From Deltaproteobacteria bacterium (lineage in GTDB: Bacteria; Desulfobacterota; Binatia; UBA9968), in the NCBI GenBank assembly GCA_016183075.1, contig JACPFH010000645.1, positions 1 through 7,203 of the forward strand: a DNA stretch of 7,203 nt, written 5' to 3'. Made by a program: the position numbers and the translations under genes. How positions within the stretch are numbered: position 1 is the stretch's first letter; every line of letters starts with the position of its first letter. The notes beneath the pieces were generated by a model, which searched no databases, was not told the origin of the DNA, and saw only the letters and a list, made by a program, of their open reading frames with translations. This document shows, in pieces, positions 5,620 through 7,203 of this stretch.

Positions 5620-6720
5620 TCACGGCCGTCCCTTCGGCGGGAAAGAGGATAAGAGACTTAGAATTTTTTTCGCTGCGATCTCGGCGCCGTTGAGCGGTAC
5701 ATGGGGCCAGTTCGGGTCTTTGTTCAGCAGCCGCTCGAGATAGGGGGCGAGATTGCCCTCGAGCAGGGCGTCCTGGGGAACAAACTCGCTCGTCGCCCAG
5801 TCGGTTAAGGCCCGCACGAGATAGGGAAACTCCGGGAACTGCCCGCGCGAAGTGTAAAGGACCGGGGTCCGATGGGCGATCACGTCGGCCACGATCCCGT
5901 AACCCGGCTTGGTCACCACCGCATCCGCAGCGCGCACGAGATCCACATAATCAGGCAGCGCTTCAGGAAAAACGAGGAAATTTTTCCCTTTTTTCGGCGC
6001 CGTACCGGTGCAGACGAAGAAAAAATCGTTGAGGCGTTCAAGCTTGTCCCAGGGAAGCCGCTCGAGCCCGAAGCCGCCGAAGCTTATCAGAACGATCTTA
6101 GCCGCCGAGGGCAATTGGAACTTCTTGCGTGCTTCTTCTTTGCTCAACGCGGAGACTCGGGCGATCAGGGGAATCGGCACCGTTTTGCCGAAGACCGACA
6201 TATCGCAGGAAAAGGGGAGAGACAGGGCAAGGGTCGCCTTACGGTAAGAGCCTGTCATCGCCTCGATCACCGGGGCAAACGATCCGTGCGCGGCGAAATA
6301 GGACCGATAAACCCAATCCCACGTGAAGTTGGCGATCGCCACCGAGGGAAGCGAGGCGCGAGCGGCGGCCTCGAAGCAAAGCGGGGGGATATCGCCGATG
6401 ATCAGCCGGACTTTTGCATCTCGGAGAAAACCGATTTCCTCCTCCAGTAGTTGCGGAATACGCTCGTGAAAGGCCGCGCAGGCGGCAAGCGTCGCCACCA
6501 CATCCATTTCGAGACTGTCTTTCTGCAAAAAGCCGACGTCGACGGCCCCGTGACGGTAAGCGACGGGGAAAGCGAGGTTCTCAAACAGCCACTGCGGGGC
6601 TGCGCTCCTGATGTACACGGCAGCATCGGGACAGGCCGACTTTAACGCCCGGATGACCTCGCGAGAGCGCACCGTATGGCCGTAACCGTGCGCGGTGATG
6701 TAGTAAGCAATCGCGCTCAA
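5620..6720 (-). CDS. GT-B glycosyltransferase-like protein, related to MurG/UGT and the N-terminal domain of plant L-arabinokinase
   Basis: The 366-residue protein has two Rossmann-like halves. It opens with AIAYYITAHGYGHTVRSREV: the HGYGH at 11-15 is a glycine/histidine loop seen at the N-terminus of GT-B enzymes and very similar to plant arabinokinase N-terminal domains. The second half starts with IVLISFGGFG (about 209-218) and has the donor-site-like segment TKPGYGIVAD (270-279), as in MurG-type proteins. I start it at TTG 6718-6720, because GAGG lies 5 bases upstream and the conserved strand begins at once. The longer TTG start at 6751-6753 lacks a binding site and overlaps a possible -10 box. 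Donor, acceptor and reaction are unknown. No sugar kinase (GHMP) gene is next to it. It is divergent from the cold-shock gene. Confidence 0.8.
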   Translation of the reverse strand: MSAIAYYITAHGYGHTVRSREVIRALKSACPDAAVYIRSAAPQWLFENLAFPVAYRHGAVDVGFLQKDSLEMDVVATLAACAAFHERIPQLLEEEIGFLRDAKVRLIIGDIPPLCFEAAARASLPSVAIANFTWDWVYRSYFAAHGSFAPVIEAMTGSYRKATLALSLPFSCDMSVFGKTVPIPLIARVSALSKEEARKKFQLPSAAKIVLISFGGFGLERLPWDKLERLNDFFFVCTGTAPKKGKNFLVFPEALPDYVDLVRAADAVVTKPGYGIVADVIAHRTPVLYTSRGQFPEFPYLVRALTDWATSEFVPQDALLEGNLAPYLERLLNKDPNWPHVPLNGAEIAAKKILSLLSSFPPKGRP

Positions 6721-6752
6721 GAGTTCCTCGCAACGATCCTTGGAAGCGCTCA

Positions 6753-6781
6753 AAGCTAATGGGAAGGCGAGAGCATGTCAA
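6753..6781 (-). promoter_or_regulatory. Candidate promoter of the glycosyltransferase-like gene
   Basis: On the minus strand a perfect TTGACA (6776-6781) is followed after 17 bases by TAGCTT (6753-6758), which matches the -10 at 3 of 6. Transcription would start near 6746, giving about 26 leader bases before the TTG at 6720 and a usable ribosome binding site. This supports the shorter protein. Confidence 0.35.
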
Positions 6782-6865
6782 GCAGGGTTCAATTGCCTTT
6801 CCGCTTGCGGCGAATTTAGAAACACGATAGGGAATGTAAAAGCCTGCGAGGCGCGGAGGAAATTT

Positions 6866-7069
6866 ATGACCGGAACTATAAAGAAGATCATCAGGCAGAA
6901 GGGCTTTGGCTTCATCGTCCCCGACGACGGGGGCGAAGACGTCTTTTTCCATCGCGGCAGCATGGCCCCTCGAGTCCAGTTCGAGGATTTGAGCGAGGGC
7001 AACACCGTGCAATTCCAGGTGCGCCGCGGGGAAAAAGGGCCCGTTGCCTTCGACATGAAGATGCGATAG
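6866..7069 (+). CDS. Cold-shock-domain protein (CspA family)
   Basis: This 67-residue single cold-shock domain is of normal length and binds single-stranded RNA or DNA in the cytoplasm. RNP-1 is KGFGFI at 12-17 and RNP-2 is VFFHR at 26-30. The ending GPVAFDMKMR corresponds to the usual GP-A-NV strand. The usual KWFN after the first strand is replaced by KKIIRQ, as in divergent family members, so the aromatic Trp of CspA is missing. GGAGGA lies 5 bases before the ATG at 6866. An in-frame extension to 6740 exists but has no binding site and no family similarity. The gene is divergent from the glycosyltransferase gene and 57 bases upstream of lexA. I found no convincing promoter in the 145-base divergent gap for this direction. 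Confidence 0.93.
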   Translation: MTGTIKKIIRQKGFGFIVPDDGGEDVFFHRGSMAPRVQFEDLSEGNTVQFQVRRGEKGPVAFDMKMR

Positions 7070-7090
7070 TCGCAATTTCGAGTGCTACCA

Positions 7091-7119
7091 TTGACATATC
7101 AACATTCTGTTGATATACG
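7091..7119 (+). promoter_or_regulatory. Promoter of lexA
   Basis: TTGACA (7091-7096), a perfect -35, is followed after exactly 17 bases by TATACG (7114-7119), a -10 matching 4 of 6. The operator palindrome covers the spacer and touches both boxes. The transcription start is expected near 7126-7127, at the ATG itself. Confidence 0.75.
7096..7116. promoter_or_regulatory. Predicted LexA operator (autoregulatory SOS box)
   Basis: ATATCAACA and TGTTGATAT form a perfect 9-bp inverted repeat around the three bases TTC. Its position between -35 and -10 is ideal for repression, and lexA genes are normally self-repressed, so I assign it to LexA. It does not match the boxes I know: E. coli CTGT-N8-ACAG, Bacillus GAAC-N4-GTTC, or alphaproteobacterial GTTC-N7-GTTC. 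Confidence 0.7.
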
Positions 7120-7126
7120 GTTATCA

Positions 7127-7203
7127 ATGGCAGCCAGTCTTACCAACAGGCAACAAAAAGTCCTCTCCTACATCCAATTCGTAATCAGCAAAACTGGATC
7201 TCC
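7127..7203 (+). CDS. lexA: LexA repressor, N-terminal fragment (runs off the right edge)
   Basis: Only 25 codons are in the window. SLTNRQQKVLSYIQFVISKT followed by GSP matches the start of LexA winged-helix domains (E. coli: ALTARQQEVFDLI...). LexA represses DNA-damage genes and cleaves itself on RecA filaments; the recognition helix and protease domain are outside the window. The conserved LTxRQ begins at residue 5, so ATG 7127 is the natural start, although no Shine-Dalgarno precedes it. The promoter and palindrome immediately upstream fit a self-regulated lexA. Confidence 0.8.
   Translation, partial: MAASLTNRQQKVLSYIQFVISKTGS

Larger units (their letters stand above)
7084..7134. repeat. 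Outer inverted repeat around the lexA operator and start codon
   Basis: GCTACCATTGA (7084-7094) and TCAATGGCAGC (7124-7134) are complementary at 10 of 11 positions. The right arm includes the lexA ATG. The centre is offset by 3 bases from the inner operator palindrome. As RNA from the csp side the two would nest into one long stem. No T-run follows. Confidence 0.5.

Noticed and set aside
6718..6753. Longer TTG start for the glycosyltransferase-like gene
   Set aside because: No ribosome binding site, and it overlaps a possible -10 box; the later TTG has GAGG at good spacing.

Overview
The window looks like a piece of chromosome from a Gram-negative, probably uncultivated bacterium of moderately high G+C. 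The reasons are the sigma-54 style promoter, the MEP-pathway isoprenoid gene, type I glutamine synthetase, an Amt with a cleavable signal peptide, and a likely selenocysteine codon. Candidates such as Deltaproteobacteria-like, Methylomirabilota or Rokubacteria lineages are guesses. No marker here fixes the phylum.

Left part (1-2280, minus strand) is a nitrogen-assimilation unit. It runs from a near-consensus sigma-54 promoter (2133-2148) through the ammonium transporter amt (TTG start) to glnA, which leaves the window after 188 codons. Two palindromes lie at the usual enhancer distance upstream of the promoter.

Centre-left (2296-4045, minus strand) is a two-gene unit, ispH followed after 27 bases by a glutaredoxin-DinB fusion. 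This fusion is the main discovery. A simple ORF search starts it at an internal GTG (2952), but the frame continues upstream to an ATG at 3051. It is interrupted only by one TGA, which sits exactly where the first cysteine of the glutaredoxin CxxC motif belongs (U12-F-T-C15). A 6-bp stem with a 5-base loop begins 16 bases past the TGA, and its loop G is 24 bases past it, as expected for a bacterial SECIS element. I read the gene as a selenoprotein of 251 residues.

The middle (4046-4822) holds gene debris: the last ~37 codons of a cupredoxin whose copper ligands are mutated, and a frameshifted, amber-interrupted remnant of a secreted coiled-coil protein. A complete vapBC-type toxin-antitoxin pair follows (4823-5454). 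Short homologous coding remnants flank the pair on both sides and differ only at synonymous positions.

The right part contains a minus-strand GT-B glycosyltransferase-like gene (5620-6720), a divergent cold-shock-domain gene (6866-7069), and the first 25 codons of lexA (from 7127). lexA is preceded by a textbook promoter with a perfect 9+3+9 palindrome between and over the -35 and -10 boxes. This is a strong candidate for an autoregulatory LexA box of an unfamiliar sequence. lexA and vapB both have predicted -10 boxes ending 6-7 bases before the ATG and no visible Shine-Dalgarno, so leaderless transcription is possible.
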